A stretch of DNA of 64,000 nt from CAITUY01 sp964611575 (GCA_964611575.1 CAZTAJ010000004.1:20080-84079), one strand, 5' to 3'. Positions 54,146 through 63,952 are shown, numbered from the stretch's first letter. Numbers and translations are program-made. The notes: generated from the letters alone by a model not told the origin.

Positions 54146-54747
54146 TGTCGCGTGTACCAAAACAGGGCCACGAGGGCGGCCGTGAACAGGAACCAGAACA
54201 GCAGCGTCCTGAGAATCGGGAACCGGTCAAAGGTGTCGCGGGCCGAGCCCGCCAGTTCGGGCAGAAGCCCCCGGTCAATCGGCCGGGGCACCATGCTGCT
54301 GACTTCCAGGTCGGGACCGGCCTTCACCAATCGGGCCCGCAAGGTGTCCAGAAAGCCGGGCGGCTCCTCACCCGGGGCGAGAAACGCGCCGGGCCAGCGC
54401 ATCGGCCCGTCGCAGAGATACAGCGCCACGAACCCCTCTGCCTGCGTATAGGGCTGATCGCCCGGCCGCGGGGGCAGGAGCCCCGACAGCCATGCGGCAA
54501 TGAGCAGGCGCGCCTCATCAATGGCCAGCGTGGACACCGCCTGCCGGGTGCCCGTGGAGACCCGCCGTTCGATCGCCCGGTTGACCAGCATGGCGGTCAG
54601 GCGCGCCCGGGGCAGACGACTGGAAATGCGGCAGGCGCGAAGGTAATTCTCCACCTTGCCATAGGCCTCGTCCAGTTCGGCCACTTCCGCCGGATCCGGC
54701 TTGGGCAGTTTCAGGGAGTCCAGCAGTATGTCCATGTCTCGGTGCAT
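54142..54747 (-). CDS. Unknown protein with C-terminal membrane helix between opgG and opgH
   Basis: 201 residues from 54747 (GGGAGGGGG just upstream; an ATG at 54735 is the alternative). It overlaps the end of opgG by 37 nt and the start of opgH by 4 nt, so it belongs to the glucan operon. The N-terminal ~110 residues are helical and charged (DPAEVAELDEAYGKVENYLR; LPRARLTAMLVNRAIERRVS), the middle contains GFVALYLCDGPMRWPGAFLA, and one helix ends the protein (FPILRTLLFWFLFTAALVALFWY) with a 3-residue tail (TRQ), so the bulk is cytoplasmic or periplasmic depending on orientation. No family is recognised. Possible accessory or length-control subunit of OpgH. Confidence 0.6.
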   Translation of the reverse strand: MHRDMDILLDSLKLPKPDPAEVAELDEAYGKVENYLRACRISSRLPRARLTAMLVNRAIERRVSTGTRQAVSTLAIDEARLLIAAWLSGLLPPRPGDQPYTQAEGFVALYLCDGPMRWPGAFLAPGEEPPGFLDTLRARLVKAGPDLEVSSMVPRPIDRGLLPELAGSARDTFDRFPILRTLLFWFLFTAALVALFWYTRQ

Positions 54748-56234
54748 GCTCCCCCTCCCTCGCGAAGGTGGGCGCGCAGTTCGACCGCCTCGGCGCCCTC
54801 GTCGGCGGCGACGTCGAACATCACCCGCCAGGCGCGCCGGTACGGGTTGTACTCGTCCCCCTGGTTGGAGAGCCGGCCGTGCAGCGCCGTCACAACGACC
54901 TCGGGCTTGAAGTCGGCCCCCTTCGGCTCCAGTCCCGGGCAGGCGAAATCGAGCGCGAACCGACGTGCCCGCGCCTGCCCCGGAACCGCACCCGCCCGCG
55001 TCGAGAGCACACGCCCCAGCGACGGCAGTTCCGGTTTCTCGCCGCACCACGCCACGTCATAGGTGAAGTCCGCCAACTGGCCGGCCTTCATCGGCTGCGC
55101 CGGCTCCCAGAAGGCCACGATATTATCGCTGAACTCCGTGTCCGTCGGGATTTCCACCAGCCGCACGGTGCCGGCGCCCCAGTCCCCGTCCGGGCGGACC
55201 CAGGCCGAAGGGCGGCGATGGTACTGGGCGTGAAGATCCTCATAGCAGGCGGGATCCCGTTCGCGCTGCATCAGGCCGAACCCCTTGGGAGTCTTGTCCT
55301 GGAAGGCGCTGTTCCTCAGTTTTCCCGTGTTGTCCAGCGGGCGCCAGAGCCACTCATCCGCCCCGGTCAGGATCAGCAACCCGTCGGAATCGTGAACCTC
55401 CGGACGGAAATCGCTGAAGCGCCGCTGGGTGTTCCGGCCGAACCAATACATGCTCGTGAGGGGGGCGATGCCGTAGCGGGCCACCTCCACGCGGGGATAG
55501 ATCGAAAGGCGCACGTGGGTCACCGTGTCGGGACCGGGATCGACCGTGAACTCCGCCGCCCCCGCCAGGCTGGGGCTGTCGAGCAGTCCCCGGATCCGCA
55601 CGATGCGTCCGTCGCGGTCCGGTCGATCCACCCAGAATTCCCGGAACAGGGGGAACTCCTCCCCCCCCGCGCCGCCGCAATTCAAGGTCAACGCCCGCGC
55701 CGAAAGCCCGTACACCAGTCCCGCCGGCACCGCTCGGTAGTAGGAAGCGCCGTGGAAGACGATGACCTCGTCCAGTTTGTCCGGACGGTTCAGGGGATAG
55801 AGAACGCGGAAGCCGGCGAACTTCGCCCCCTGAAAGTCCATCCAGTTGAATCGCGTATTCCCGCCGTAATCGAACAAGTCCCGCTCGAACGGGACTGCGG
55901 ATACCTCCTCGCCATCCACCAGGTTGAGGTCGATCGGGTCCTGGCGACCGCCGGGATGAAAGAACTGCAACTGGAACGGCAATCGCTCGCGCCGCCACAC
56001 GGACTTGCGTTCGTCGAACGTGATCTGCCTGAGTTCATCGTAGCCCATCTCGGCAAGCCTGCGGGACAAAGGCCGGCGGTGGTCCTCATAGGGGCGCGAA
56101 GCCAGTTCGCGCGCCAGGGCCCTGATGCCGGCGAAATCGGGGGTGGCGGGCCGCAGACGGCCGTCGCCGGGCTTCAGTTCCGCGCCCGCAAACAGCGGCA
56201 TGATGGCCACAACCCAGACGCCCCACGATCTCAT
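54711..56234 (-). CDS. opgG: Periplasmic glucan biosynthesis protein OpgG/MdoG
   Basis: 507 residues from the ATG at 56234. Signal peptide RSWGVWVVAIMPLFAGAE, then the typical two-domain OpgG fold: FAGIRALARELASRPYEDHR, YDELRQITFDERKSVWRRE, LPFQLQFFHPGGRQ, FAGFRVLYPLNRPDKLDEVI, GASYYRAVPAGLVYGLSARA, LTSMYWFGRNTQRRFSDFRP, EVHDSDGLLILTGADEWLWRPL and VEIPTDTEFSDNIVAFWEP. In E. coli the protein is needed for backbone synthesis; related OpgG/OpgD are beta-1,2-glucanases. First of the three overlapping opg genes. Confidence 0.94.
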   Translation of the reverse strand: MRSWGVWVVAIMPLFAGAELKPGDGRLRPATPDFAGIRALARELASRPYEDHRRPLSRRLAEMGYDELRQITFDERKSVWRRERLPFQLQFFHPGGRQDPIDLNLVDGEEVSAVPFERDLFDYGGNTRFNWMDFQGAKFAGFRVLYPLNRPDKLDEVIVFHGASYYRAVPAGLVYGLSARALTLNCGGAGGEEFPLFREFWVDRPDRDGRIVRIRGLLDSPSLAGAAEFTVDPGPDTVTHVRLSIYPRVEVARYGIAPLTSMYWFGRNTQRRFSDFRPEVHDSDGLLILTGADEWLWRPLDNTGKLRNSAFQDKTPKGFGLMQRERDPACYEDLHAQYHRRPSAWVRPDGDWGAGTVRLVEIPTDTEFSDNIVAFWEPAQPMKAGQLADFTYDVAWCGEKPELPSLGRVLSTRAGAVPGQARARRFALDFACPGLEPKGADFKPEVVVTALHGRLSNQGDEYNPYRRAWRVMFDVAADEGAEAVELRAHLREGGGACTETWTYCWTP

Positions 56235-56352
56235 CTTCACATCCCTCTCCCGCTGAAACGCCACGCACTCCGTCACGGACCGCATTCTTGACTTGAGCTT
56301 ACATCTATCGCAATGACATAGGGTTCCGCAAGTTGAAACTCCCCGCCGCGTT

Positions 56353-59300
56353 CTAGGATTCGACCGTGAACTCGGGCGCCGACCGGACCAGCCGCCTGCA
56401 CGTCAAGTGGCCCCTGGGCGCGGCCAGGTCGGCCGGTGGTCTGGCAATGCCGTTTTCCAGTTTGAAGCCCAGGACGCCCTCGCACATCTGGCGTAGCATC
56501 CAGCCGGCCGCGCCGGTATACCCGTTCCAGATCATCCGGCCCGGTTTCACCCCGGCCAGAATGTCGGCCGCCTGCTTGTTCGGCTGTCCCCCGTAGTTCT
56601 CGATCTCGGCAGCCGTGGCATGGCCCAGGGGCGAAATCTTCCACCACAATCGCAGGCTGGCCTCCCGGTAGCGCGCCGCCCCCTCGCCATCGCCCGCCGC
56701 CATGGCCTGCTCGCTCAGCACGCGCGCCGCGCCCACCAGCCATTGCACGCCATGACAGTACATCCCGTTCTCGCGGACACCCGCCGGATAGCGGCTCGCC
56801 CGGCCCAGGACGGGTTTGCCGTGCTCCCGCAGCGGCGGCCAGCCCAGCAGGATCACGCGGTCCTTCTCCAGCAACCGCAGCGCCGTGTCGAATGCCACTC
56901 GCGCCCGGGCCGGATTGATTCCCGACAATACCGGCCAGGCGCCCATCAACGCATCAATTTCCCAGGTGCCGCTCCCCGCCGTCCCGATCTCACTCCCGTC
57001 GTCATGGAAGGCGCGCAAGTAGCGATCCCCGCGCCATGTTCCCTCGATGGCCCGCCCCAGCGCCTCGCGATGCGCCCGGTAGACGGCCGCCCGGCGCGGG
57101 CCGCCGCGGGCCTCGATCAGCGGCATAAAATCGCCCGTGATGCGATAGAGAAAGAGCCCCAACCAGACGCTTTCCCCGCGTCCTTTCCGGCCGATGCCGT
57201 CGAGGCCGTCATTCCAGTCGCCCGTGCCCATCAGCGGCAGGCCATGCCGGCCCATCTCGCGGAAGAAGACGCGGTCCAGCGCGCGCAGGCAGTGCCGGTA
57301 GATCGGTTCTTCACGCGTGGTGCGGTGCGCAAAGCCAACCGTCCCCGCCCTCCCCTTCGGCAGGGGCATCAGCGGCGTCTGCGCGCGCAGGTAGGACACT
57401 TTCTCATCCAGCAGTGACAAATCCCCGGTCATCCGGACGTACTCCGACACACCCCACACCAGCCACAGCAGGTTGTCCGACGCGTGCGACCGGTCGAGCA
57501 ACCCCGTCCGCCCATCCTGCTGCAGGAAGTACCAATGCGCGACATCCCCTTCCATGAACTGCTGCGCAGCCTGTCGCTTCAAGTGGCGCCGCGCCAGCAG
57601 GGGATCCACCCAGATCATGTTTACGGCGTCCTGCAACTGGTCGCGGAACCCGTAGGCGCCGCTGGCCTGGTAGAACCCCTTGCGCGCCCGGAACCGCTCG
57701 GCGAGCGCCTGGTACTGCAGCCAGGGGAGATGGCCGTCGAACTCCGGGCAGTCCGTCTCCACCCGCAGTTCGCCCGTGAAACTGTGCCACCAATGCCGCG
57801 TCGCGGCCAGCGCCGCGGGAACGGCCCCCTCGGCCCGGTACCGCCGCACCAGGGCATCGGCCTGCGCGCGGTCTCCGGCCTGACCGAGGATCACCGTCAC
57901 GTTGCAGGTCCCGCCGGGCGGCACCTCCAGCGTGGCCAGGAAGGCGGCCACCCTGGCCGGGTCCGTGGGATCCTGCCCGGCCTCATGCCCCTGCTCCACC
58001 GCCAACGGCCTGGCAACGGGCCGTCCCCGCCCGAAGAAGCGACTCCGCCACGTCACGACCTGTTCGGCCTGCGGCGTCATGGCCACAAAGGCCGGCCCCG
58101 TCCTGAACGTGTTGCGCGGGTTCTGCAAATACAGCGCGCCGGTATGCCGGTCGTGACGCACCCGCAGCGGCCCCGCGTTCTCCGGCATGTCCGCCAGCGC
58201 GATCTGGAAATACGGCGCCACCCGCAGCCGCCGGGGCCGGTCGGAACGGTTGGTGATGGATAACCGGTAAACGCCGACCGGGTCCGCCGGGGGAACGAAC
58301 ACAACCAACTCGGTTGCCAGCGGCCCCTTCTCCATCCGGTAGGTCGCGGTTCCATCCACGCCGAATTCGACCCGGTGTTGCGCGGCGTCATCCCGCCGCG
58401 GCTCGTACGTCGGCGAATACCAGGCCCCGTCCGTTTCATCGAACAGATAGAATGCCTCGGAGGGCACCTCCCGCGTCACGATATCAGCCCACTCGGTCGT
58501 CAGGCGGTTCTGTTGCGCATTCACACTGGCGCTGCAATGCAATCCCCGATTCGTCACGCATACGACATGGCCGACTGCGTTGGCCATGGTGTGGTCATAA
58601 GGCAGCGGGGTATAAGGCGTGAGCACCCTCATCGTCCGGCCGGCATCAATCATCTCGACATAGGGCCGGGCGGTCCCGGGCGGAATGTCGCCGTGGCCGG
58701 CGGCCAGGACGGAGGCCGCATCCATCCGCACCCCGCGTCCGCCGGGCACCAGGCAGCGCCGGACCCAGCCGCACGCCTGCGGCCGGCTGTTGGCGCATCC
58801 GATCAGGAGCCGGACAACCCCGCGTCCGCGCGGCGGCAGGGTCACGTGGATCAGCAGGGACCCGATCGGGTCGAAGGCCGGCGCCGCGCCCGTGTCGCAC
58901 GGCGCATGAAAACGGAGCGTTTGCAGCGCCCGCGGCGCCCAGAGGCTGCGGGCCCGTCCGATGAAATCCACGCGCGAGGCCAGGAAGCCCTCGGGCCTGA
59001 CGTCCGCCGCCAGCAGGCCCACCTTCTTCGTGTCACGGTGACGGGCCAGGATGGCATTGAGGCCCGCCACATACTCGATTTCGGGGAAGAGCCGGTTGTA
59101 CTGGGTGTGTCCCCGGTCAGCGGCCGCGCTGTTCAGGACCCATTCCAGGTACGGAACGACTTTGAGCTCGCGCGGCCCGTCGCCTGTATTGTGCAGGTCG
59201 ATCTCCCACACTTCCGCGGCCGGCGCCGCGGCGGCGAGGGTGATCCGCACGCGGGTGTGAATCCCGTTGCCGGCGTTCGTCAGGCAAAGCGCGCCGGACT

Positions 59301-61755
59301 CCTGCGCCACCGTCGATTTCGGAAACAGGTCCGCCGGCCAGTTGCCCACCACCGGCCACCACCGCGTCGCGCCATCCGCCGGCTCAGCCGCATCCACGAG
59401 GAACAAGGCGCGGCCGGCGGGGTCAAGCCCCTCGTAGGAGCGGCGGGTGACGTCATAATCCTCCCGCATGAGGCGGCTCCCGACTTCCCCGCCGGCCTTC
59501 GCCGTGACCTCGTACCGGGAGCCGGACAGCGTAAAGGCCGGCTCCCGGCGCCGGGCCGCCCGAACCGACAACCGGCGGCACACGGCGGCCACCCCTGAGG
59601 CCAGCAGCACGGCCCCGGCCACCAGTGCCGCCAGATCCCCCGCCGGCTGGGCCCACAACGACGTCACCCACCCGCGCGACGCGGCCATGATCGCGGACGA
59701 GGTGTCCCAGACGTAGTCCCAATCCGAACCGCGCGGCATATAGTAGGGAATCAGCAGCGGAGCCCAGGTGGCGAAACGTTTCACGCCTTCGGGAATGAAC
59801 CGAACCGTCGCCGCCGGGCCGATGAAACGGGCCACCCGCTCGTCCAACCGGTCCATCCCGATGAAGCTCAGGTTCACGAGCGTGGCCACGCGCAGCCCCA
59901 TGTGATCGAGCCAGATGAGCACGCGGAACCCCCCGTAAGCGACGACCCAGAGAAACATCTCGCGGCTCCAGCGCACGAACGCCTCCGGGCTCAGCGTGAG
60001 ACTCCGCACCATCGCCGCCAGCGTATGCACCGCGCCATCCTGGTTGAACCAGGTCGGCCGCGGCATGGACCAGAGGAAGGTGGCAATGATCGGGGACATC
60101 CAAAGCCCCCAGCGCATGACCTGGATCGTGTTCTCCAGGAGTCCCGCAAAGCCGCGGCGTGTCGCCAGGGTCCGTACCGGCGTCCACTGCCGCTGAAACA
60201 GGCTCAACAGGAACGCGCGGTTGATGGCGAACAGCCACGCCGCCACGGCCCAGCCGATCGCCCCCATCAGCGCCTGGTTGAAGAGGAGTTTCGCGCCGCC
60301 CGTGTAAGAGCCCAGCCGCAGATATCCCCACTTGCTGGTGATCGGGTAGATGTCGAACGGGATCGGTGCGGTTCCGAAATGATCGTACGCGGCAAGACGC
60401 TGCCGCACGACCTCCACCTGCGCGGCATCGAGGTAGAAAAACAGCGCCGCGCCGATGCAGCCGCCCAGCAGGAGTTCGACGCTGTAGAAACGCCACGACT
60501 GGACACGCCCGAGCCCGCGGCAGGCGTACACCCCATCCCTCAGGAGGCTCACGCCGCCGTAAACCGCCGCCCCCACGATGGAGCCGATCAGGGCGCGGTC
60601 CGCCATGGGCAGGTCGACCAGGTGGCGGCTCAGCGCCAGGGCAACCCCGCCCCCCGCCGCCGCACCGCGTGCATAGAGAACGACATCCCGGTAGGAGAGC
60701 GCAACCCGGCGGGCAAACGACTGACTCCCGTCGAAGCTCTCGATGATCGTTTTCAACAACGGGAACACCAACGCGGCCACCACCGCCAGAAAGAGCAGCG
60801 GATGCGCCGCGGACCACGTCCGCATCACCTCGATCCGGGCAAGGCCGTGTCCCGCCAGGACCAGCGTTATCAGGATGCCGCCGTACGTCGCGCCTTTTCT
60901 CAGGCCGCGGCCCGCGTGGCGCGCCATGCCGAGCCATGACGGACCGGTGCCGTGCAAGCCGTCCAGCATGATGCCGGTCAGCAGGAACACCTCGGCCCAC
61001 AGCAGTCCCTGGGAAAGCGCCGTCGCCGCGATGACGACGAGAGGGCGTGCCGCAGAAAGGCCGGGAAACGGGCCCGGGGCCGAACCGAAGTCAGCGATGG
61101 CGGGAGCCAGGATGGCGCCTGTCGAGCATATCCACAGGCAGAGCCGGGCGCGCCAGCCGGGCAGCAGCATCCGCCGCAACCCCAGACTGTATGCGTTCAT
61201 CAACAGCTCGTTGACCAATAGCAGGAGCAACACCCGGACGAGCGCCTGCGCCACCCCGTTGCCGAGGAAGGGCGCCACCCGGTCCAGCCCGCTGCCGAGC
61301 CGTTCGGCAAGGGCGCCCGGTTGCAGGCTGAGCGCACAACCGGACGCGAACGGCAGGACCAGCAACACGACGCCGGCCAGTCGGCCGATGGGCCGGCGTC
61401 GTGCCGCCAGGCTGATGACGTTGCCCGCGTGATACAGGGCACAAAACAGCGCCGCACCAAAGGCGCTGAGTCGCGACAGGTCGGTCCAGACGACAGGCGC
61501 CTGCCACAGGGGGGCGGACGAGGCCGCGGCGGCCAGAAGCCCGGTCACGATCATATCAGCCAGGATCTCGCGTGGACGCGGGGACCGGTTGGCGAGGCCG
61601 ATACCCGCCAGGACCGATGCGCCACCTCCCAGGAGCATCGCCACCAGGCACGCGGCCCAACGTGAGGGAAAGCCCGCGCTGCCCGCGGAGTAAACGAGAA
61701 CCGTCAAGACGAGGATCAGGACGCCCGTGACCCCGTATGACAGGTCGCGCCGCAT
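56353..61755 (-). CDS. Membrane protein fused to GH94-type beta-glucan phosphorylase domains
   Basis: 1800 residues from the ATG at 61755 (GAGGGAG eight bases upstream). Residues ~8-740 hold more than a dozen hydrophobic helices. From ~770 the chain is a tandem GH94 supersandwich followed by the (alpha/alpha)6 barrel: WWPVVGNWPADLF, WEIDLHNTGDGPRELKVVPY, later YGFRDQLQDAVNMIW, the catalytic stretch GTGDWNDGLDG (about 1510-1520, with the acid Asp near 1516), YCHGVQWLVGAARV and GGQPNKQAADILAGVKPG. Cyclic beta-1,2-glucan synthases have the same GH94 half but also a GT84 domain; no GT84 is visible. So the protein may trim, cyclise or phosphorolyse glucan made by the adjacent OpgH. opgG starts 118 nt downstream. 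Confidence 0.8.
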   Translation of the reverse strand: MRRDLSYGVTGVLILVLTVLVYSAGSAGFPSRWAACLVAMLLGGGASVLAGIGLANRSPRPREILADMIVTGLLAAAASSAPLWQAPVVWTDLSRLSAFGAALFCALYHAGNVISLAARRRPIGRLAGVVLLVLPFASGCALSLQPGALAERLGSGLDRVAPFLGNGVAQALVRVLLLLLVNELLMNAYSLGLRRMLLPGWRARLCLWICSTGAILAPAIADFGSAPGPFPGLSAARPLVVIAATALSQGLLWAEVFLLTGIMLDGLHGTGPSWLGMARHAGRGLRKGATYGGILITLVLAGHGLARIEVMRTWSAAHPLLFLAVVAALVFPLLKTIIESFDGSQSFARRVALSYRDVVLYARGAAAGGGVALALSRHLVDLPMADRALIGSIVGAAVYGGVSLLRDGVYACRGLGRVQSWRFYSVELLLGGCIGAALFFYLDAAQVEVVRQRLAAYDHFGTAPIPFDIYPITSKWGYLRLGSYTGGAKLLFNQALMGAIGWAVAAWLFAINRAFLLSLFQRQWTPVRTLATRRGFAGLLENTIQVMRWGLWMSPIIATFLWSMPRPTWFNQDGAVHTLAAMVRSLTLSPEAFVRWSREMFLWVVAYGGFRVLIWLDHMGLRVATLVNLSFIGMDRLDERVARFIGPAATVRFIPEGVKRFATWAPLLIPYYMPRGSDWDYVWDTSSAIMAASRGWVTSLWAQPAGDLAALVAGAVLLASGVAAVCRRLSVRAARRREPAFTLSGSRYEVTAKAGGEVGSRLMREDYDVTRRSYEGLDPAGRALFLVDAAEPADGATRWWPVVGNWPADLFPKSTVAQESGALCLTNAGNGIHTRVRITLAAAAPAAEVWEIDLHNTGDGPRELKVVPYLEWVLNSAAADRGHTQYNRLFPEIEYVAGLNAILARHRDTKKVGLLAADVRPEGFLASRVDFIGRARSLWAPRALQTLRFHAPCDTGAAPAFDPIGSLLIHVTLPPRGRGVVRLLIGCANSRPQACGWVRRCLVPGGRGVRMDAASVLAAGHGDIPPGTARPYVEMIDAGRTMRVLTPYTPLPYDHTMANAVGHVVCVTNRGLHCSASVNAQQNRLTTEWADIVTREVPSEAFYLFDETDGAWYSPTYEPRRDDAAQHRVEFGVDGTATYRMEKGPLATELVVFVPPADPVGVYRLSITNRSDRPRRLRVAPYFQIALADMPENAGPLRVRHDRHTGALYLQNPRNTFRTGPAFVAMTPQAEQVVTWRSRFFGRGRPVARPLAVEQGHEAGQDPTDPARVAAFLATLEVPPGGTCNVTVILGQAGDRAQADALVRRYRAEGAVPAALAATRHWWHSFTGELRVETDCPEFDGHLPWLQYQALAERFRARKGFYQASGAYGFRDQLQDAVNMIWVDPLLARRHLKRQAAQQFMEGDVAHWYFLQQDGRTGLLDRSHASDNLLWLVWGVSEYVRMTGDLSLLDEKVSYLRAQTPLMPLPKGRAGTVGFAHRTTREEPIYRHCLRALDRVFFREMGRHGLPLMGTGDWNDGLDGIGRKGRGESVWLGLFLYRITGDFMPLIEARGGPRRAAVYRAHREALGRAIEGTWRGDRYLRAFHDDGSEIGTAGSGTWEIDALMGAWPVLSGINPARARVAFDTALRLLEKDRVILLGWPPLREHGKPVLGRASRYPAGVRENGMYCHGVQWLVGAARVLSEQAMAAGDGEGAARYREASLRLWWKISPLGHATAAEIENYGGQPNKQAADILAGVKPGRMIWNGYTGAAGWMLRQMCEGVLGFKLENGIARPPADLAAPRGHLTCRRLVRSAPEFTVES

Positions 61756-61981
61756 ACCGCCGACTCCCTCGGCCGGATGCGGATCGTCACGGGCCGCTGG
61801 ACTCCTCCGTCGCATGGGCCGGCAGTATACACACCGGCCATGGAATGAAAAGACCCATGACCCATCCCCATGGATGCACAATAAAGCTGATTCACCCGCA
61901 AAGACCTGCTATTCATTCCTCCACGCAGTGTGCATGCGATCGTTCCGCAACCCTGTATGCCTTGGACCGGGAGAAAGAACC

Positions 61982-63016
61982 ATGAACCGAACGATTGTCT
62001 GTCTGGCGGCGCTCGTCGTGATTGCCGCGACTCCCGCCAACGCCTGGAAACGAGTCGGGGACATGAATGAAATCATCCTGGGGCCCAAATCCACCGCCAA
62101 GGACATCCAGGCTGCCCTGGACAGTCTGCCGGACAGCGGCGGCACCGTCTCCCTGCAGCCCGGCGTGTATGTGCTCGACCGCCCGCTGTGCATGAATAAA
62201 GACAACCAGACCCTGCGCGGCGCCGGTCCGACCACCGTCCTGCGCCTGGCCGACAAGGCCAACTGCCCGTTGCTGATCATGGGCACGCTGGACAATACGC
62301 CCAGCCGCACGGTTCAGAACCTGCGGGTAAGCGATCTGGATCTCGACGGCAACCGCACGAACCAGCAAGTCGAGTGCTGGCAAACCGAGGGCGAGGGCTC
62401 CGACATCCGGAACAACGGGCTCACGGTGCGGGGCGTCACCGACGCACTCGTCGAGCGCGTTCGCTGCTATCGCGCCCGCTCGGGCGGTCTCGTCACCGAA
62501 AAGGGGGTCCGTCGCCTGACCGTGGCGGACTATTCAGGGTGGGACAATCAGTTCGACGGCCTGGCGGCTTATGTCACCGAGGACAGCCTTTTCACCCGGC
62601 TGATCCTGCACGACAACCCGGGAGCCGGACTCTCGCTCGATCACAACTTCCGTCACAATGTCATCGGCGATTCGGTCATGACCTCGAACGGAACCGGCAT
62701 CTTCATGCGTGATTCGCGCGATAACCTGTTCCAGGGCCTTGTGATCCGTGACAGCCGGGAGCATGGCGTTTTCATGTCCCAAACCGCCGTAACCAACGCG
62801 GTCGGCGACTGGATACCGACACCGGACACCGAATGCACCGGCAACGTCTTCTCGGGTCTCCTGATCACCGACTCCGCCGCCGCCGGCTTTCTCGTGAACA
62901 ACGACACGTGCAAGGACAATGTGATCCAAGGCGCGCGTTTCGCGCGGAACGCGCTGGGCGGCCTTCTCCAGAGCAAGCCGGGGCTGATAAAAACCCAAGC
63001 GGTCCTGGATCAATGA
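61982..63016 (+). CDS. Secreted right-handed beta-helix (pectate-lyase-like) protein
   Basis: 344 residues from the ATG at 61982 (GGGAGAAAG upstream). Signal peptide RTIVCLAALVVIAATPANA. The N-cap STAKDIQAALDSLPDSGGTV and VSLQPGVYVLDRPLCM are typical of pectin-lyase-like folds (Pfam Pectate_lyase_3 type). Coils with Asn ladders follow (LRVSDLDLDGNRTNQQ; DNLFQGLVIRDSREHGV; TGNVFSGLLITDSAA). Smaller than the two operon paralogues and without their YVNN cap, so a separate subfamily. It has its own divergent promoter region shared with the GH94 fusion (226 nt between starts, no clear element seen). Confidence 0.75.
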   Translation: MNRTIVCLAALVVIAATPANAWKRVGDMNEIILGPKSTAKDIQAALDSLPDSGGTVSLQPGVYVLDRPLCMNKDNQTLRGAGPTTVLRLADKANCPLLIMGTLDNTPSRTVQNLRVSDLDLDGNRTNQQVECWQTEGEGSDIRNNGLTVRGVTDALVERVRCYRARSGGLVTEKGVRRLTVADYSGWDNQFDGLAAYVTEDSLFTRLILHDNPGAGLSLDHNFRHNVIGDSVMTSNGTGIFMRDSRDNLFQGLVIRDSREHGVFMSQTAVTNAVGDWIPTPDTECTGNVFSGLLITDSAAAGFLVNNDTCKDNVIQGARFARNALGGLLQSKPGLIKTQAVLDQ

Positions 63017-63034
63017 CACGCCCGGGAGGCCGGG

Positions 63035-63442
63035 TCAGCCGGGCCTTGCGCCCGCGGCGCGCGAAGGCCGTTGGCCTCTGCAGTACGCCTCAGCCGCCTC
63101 GAGTTCCACGAATACCCTGATCCCCACCTTCATCGCCTTCCTAAGGTAGGCCGAGAGGATCTCGGCGGGAAAAAGAACGGATTGCCTCGCAAGAATGGCG
63201 ATGTGGTTCTTAAGCATGAAAGGGTACGACTCGAAGGCCTTGGCAATGCCGATGACGTCTGTCTGATCCGCGGCCTGATACGTGGCGGCACGCAGGTCAA
63301 CAAGCGCTGTGGAGTCGGAACGGCAGCGGGAGTCCGCCAGGACCTTTTTGACCATCCTGATGCACTCGGCCGGCGTTATCACACCCGGGCCCAGAATGCG
63401 CACATGACGTCCGCACGGTGATATTTCGTAGACGAGACCCAT
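63035..63442 (-). CDS. Small STAS/SpoIIAA-like domain protein
   Basis: A 135-residue cytoplasmic protein. The pattern strand-GPGVITPAECIRMVKKVLAD-strand-ALVDLRAATYQAADQTDV, then an alpha helix and a last strand (VGIRVFVELEAAEAYC), resembles the alpha/beta STAS or SpoIIAA-like fold of small stress- or anti-sigma-antagonist-like proteins. The Ser/Thr expected at the phosphorylation position (DxSG in SpoIIAA) is not seen; the motif reads VDLRAATY. It converges with the beta-helix gene, 18 nt between the stops. Assignment tentative. Confidence 0.45.
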   Translation of the reverse strand: MGLVYEISPCGRHVRILGPGVITPAECIRMVKKVLADSRCRSDSTALVDLRAATYQAADQTDVIGIAKAFESYPFMLKNHIAILARQSVLFPAEILSAYLRKAMKVGIRVFVELEAAEAYCRGQRPSRAAGARPG

Positions 63443-63794
63443 GATTGCTTGTTGTTGCTAAACCAAAACATGATTTTCACATACCATGGGATTTCCGCAA
63501 TCGGGGAAATCCTGAAAGTCAGTCAGGGTATTCCCGATCTTAGGATTGAGGGGGACCCTGCAGGGACGGACAGAAGACTGCTGGCGCTATCAGGAAAGGA
63601 TGTCTGGGGGCAGGCGTGTCTCCCGCGGCTCAGTATCGCCTGACACTGCGGAAACCGACCCCATCGCCGGTACTCAAGGGATCGTTACAGGCCCTCCGAA
63701 CTCACATACGGGTACTCGGTGCCGGTCCCCCTGTCAATGACGGACGGGTGGGCGCGACAGCGGGGGGGGCTGATCTCAAGACGCCGGTCGGAAG
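63443..63794. other. Intergenic stretch without recognised gene
   Basis: The 352 nt between the STAS-like gene and tRNA-Ala hold no convincing coding region; a 64-codon frame at 63449-63643 has no family match or ribosome site. A small inverted repeat GGATTTCC (63489-63496) with GGAAATCC (63505-63512) and a G-run near 63761 are the only structures seen. Confidence 0.5.
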
Positions 63795-63871
63795 TGGTGG
63801 AGGATATGGGAGTCGAACCCACGACCTCTTGAATGCCATTCAAGCGCTCTACCAAACTGAGCTAATCCCCC
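63795..63871 (-). tRNA. tRNA-Ala (anticodon GGC), CCA encoded
   Basis: Read on the minus strand the gene starts GGGGGAT (63871-63865) pairing with ATCCTCC. It has the D-arm GCTC-AGTTTGGTA-GAGC and the anticodon arm CTTGA-ATGGCAT-TCAAG with T33, anticodon GGC and A37. The T-arm is GTGGGTTCGACTCCCAT-like, and discriminator A is followed by an encoded CCA. It reads GCC/GCU alanine codons. All stems pair, with one G-T wobble in the acceptor. Confidence 0.95.
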
Positions 63872-63952
63872 ACAGGCGAAGCGGGCCAAATAAGGGCGCA
63901 AATGATGCCCCATTAGGCCGAGCTTGTCAACTTCCGTTCCTGTTCCTGTCAA

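Noticed and set aside
63449..63643. A 64-codon frame upstream of tRNA-Ala
   Set aside because: No ribosome site, no similarity recognised, and low-quality coding composition.
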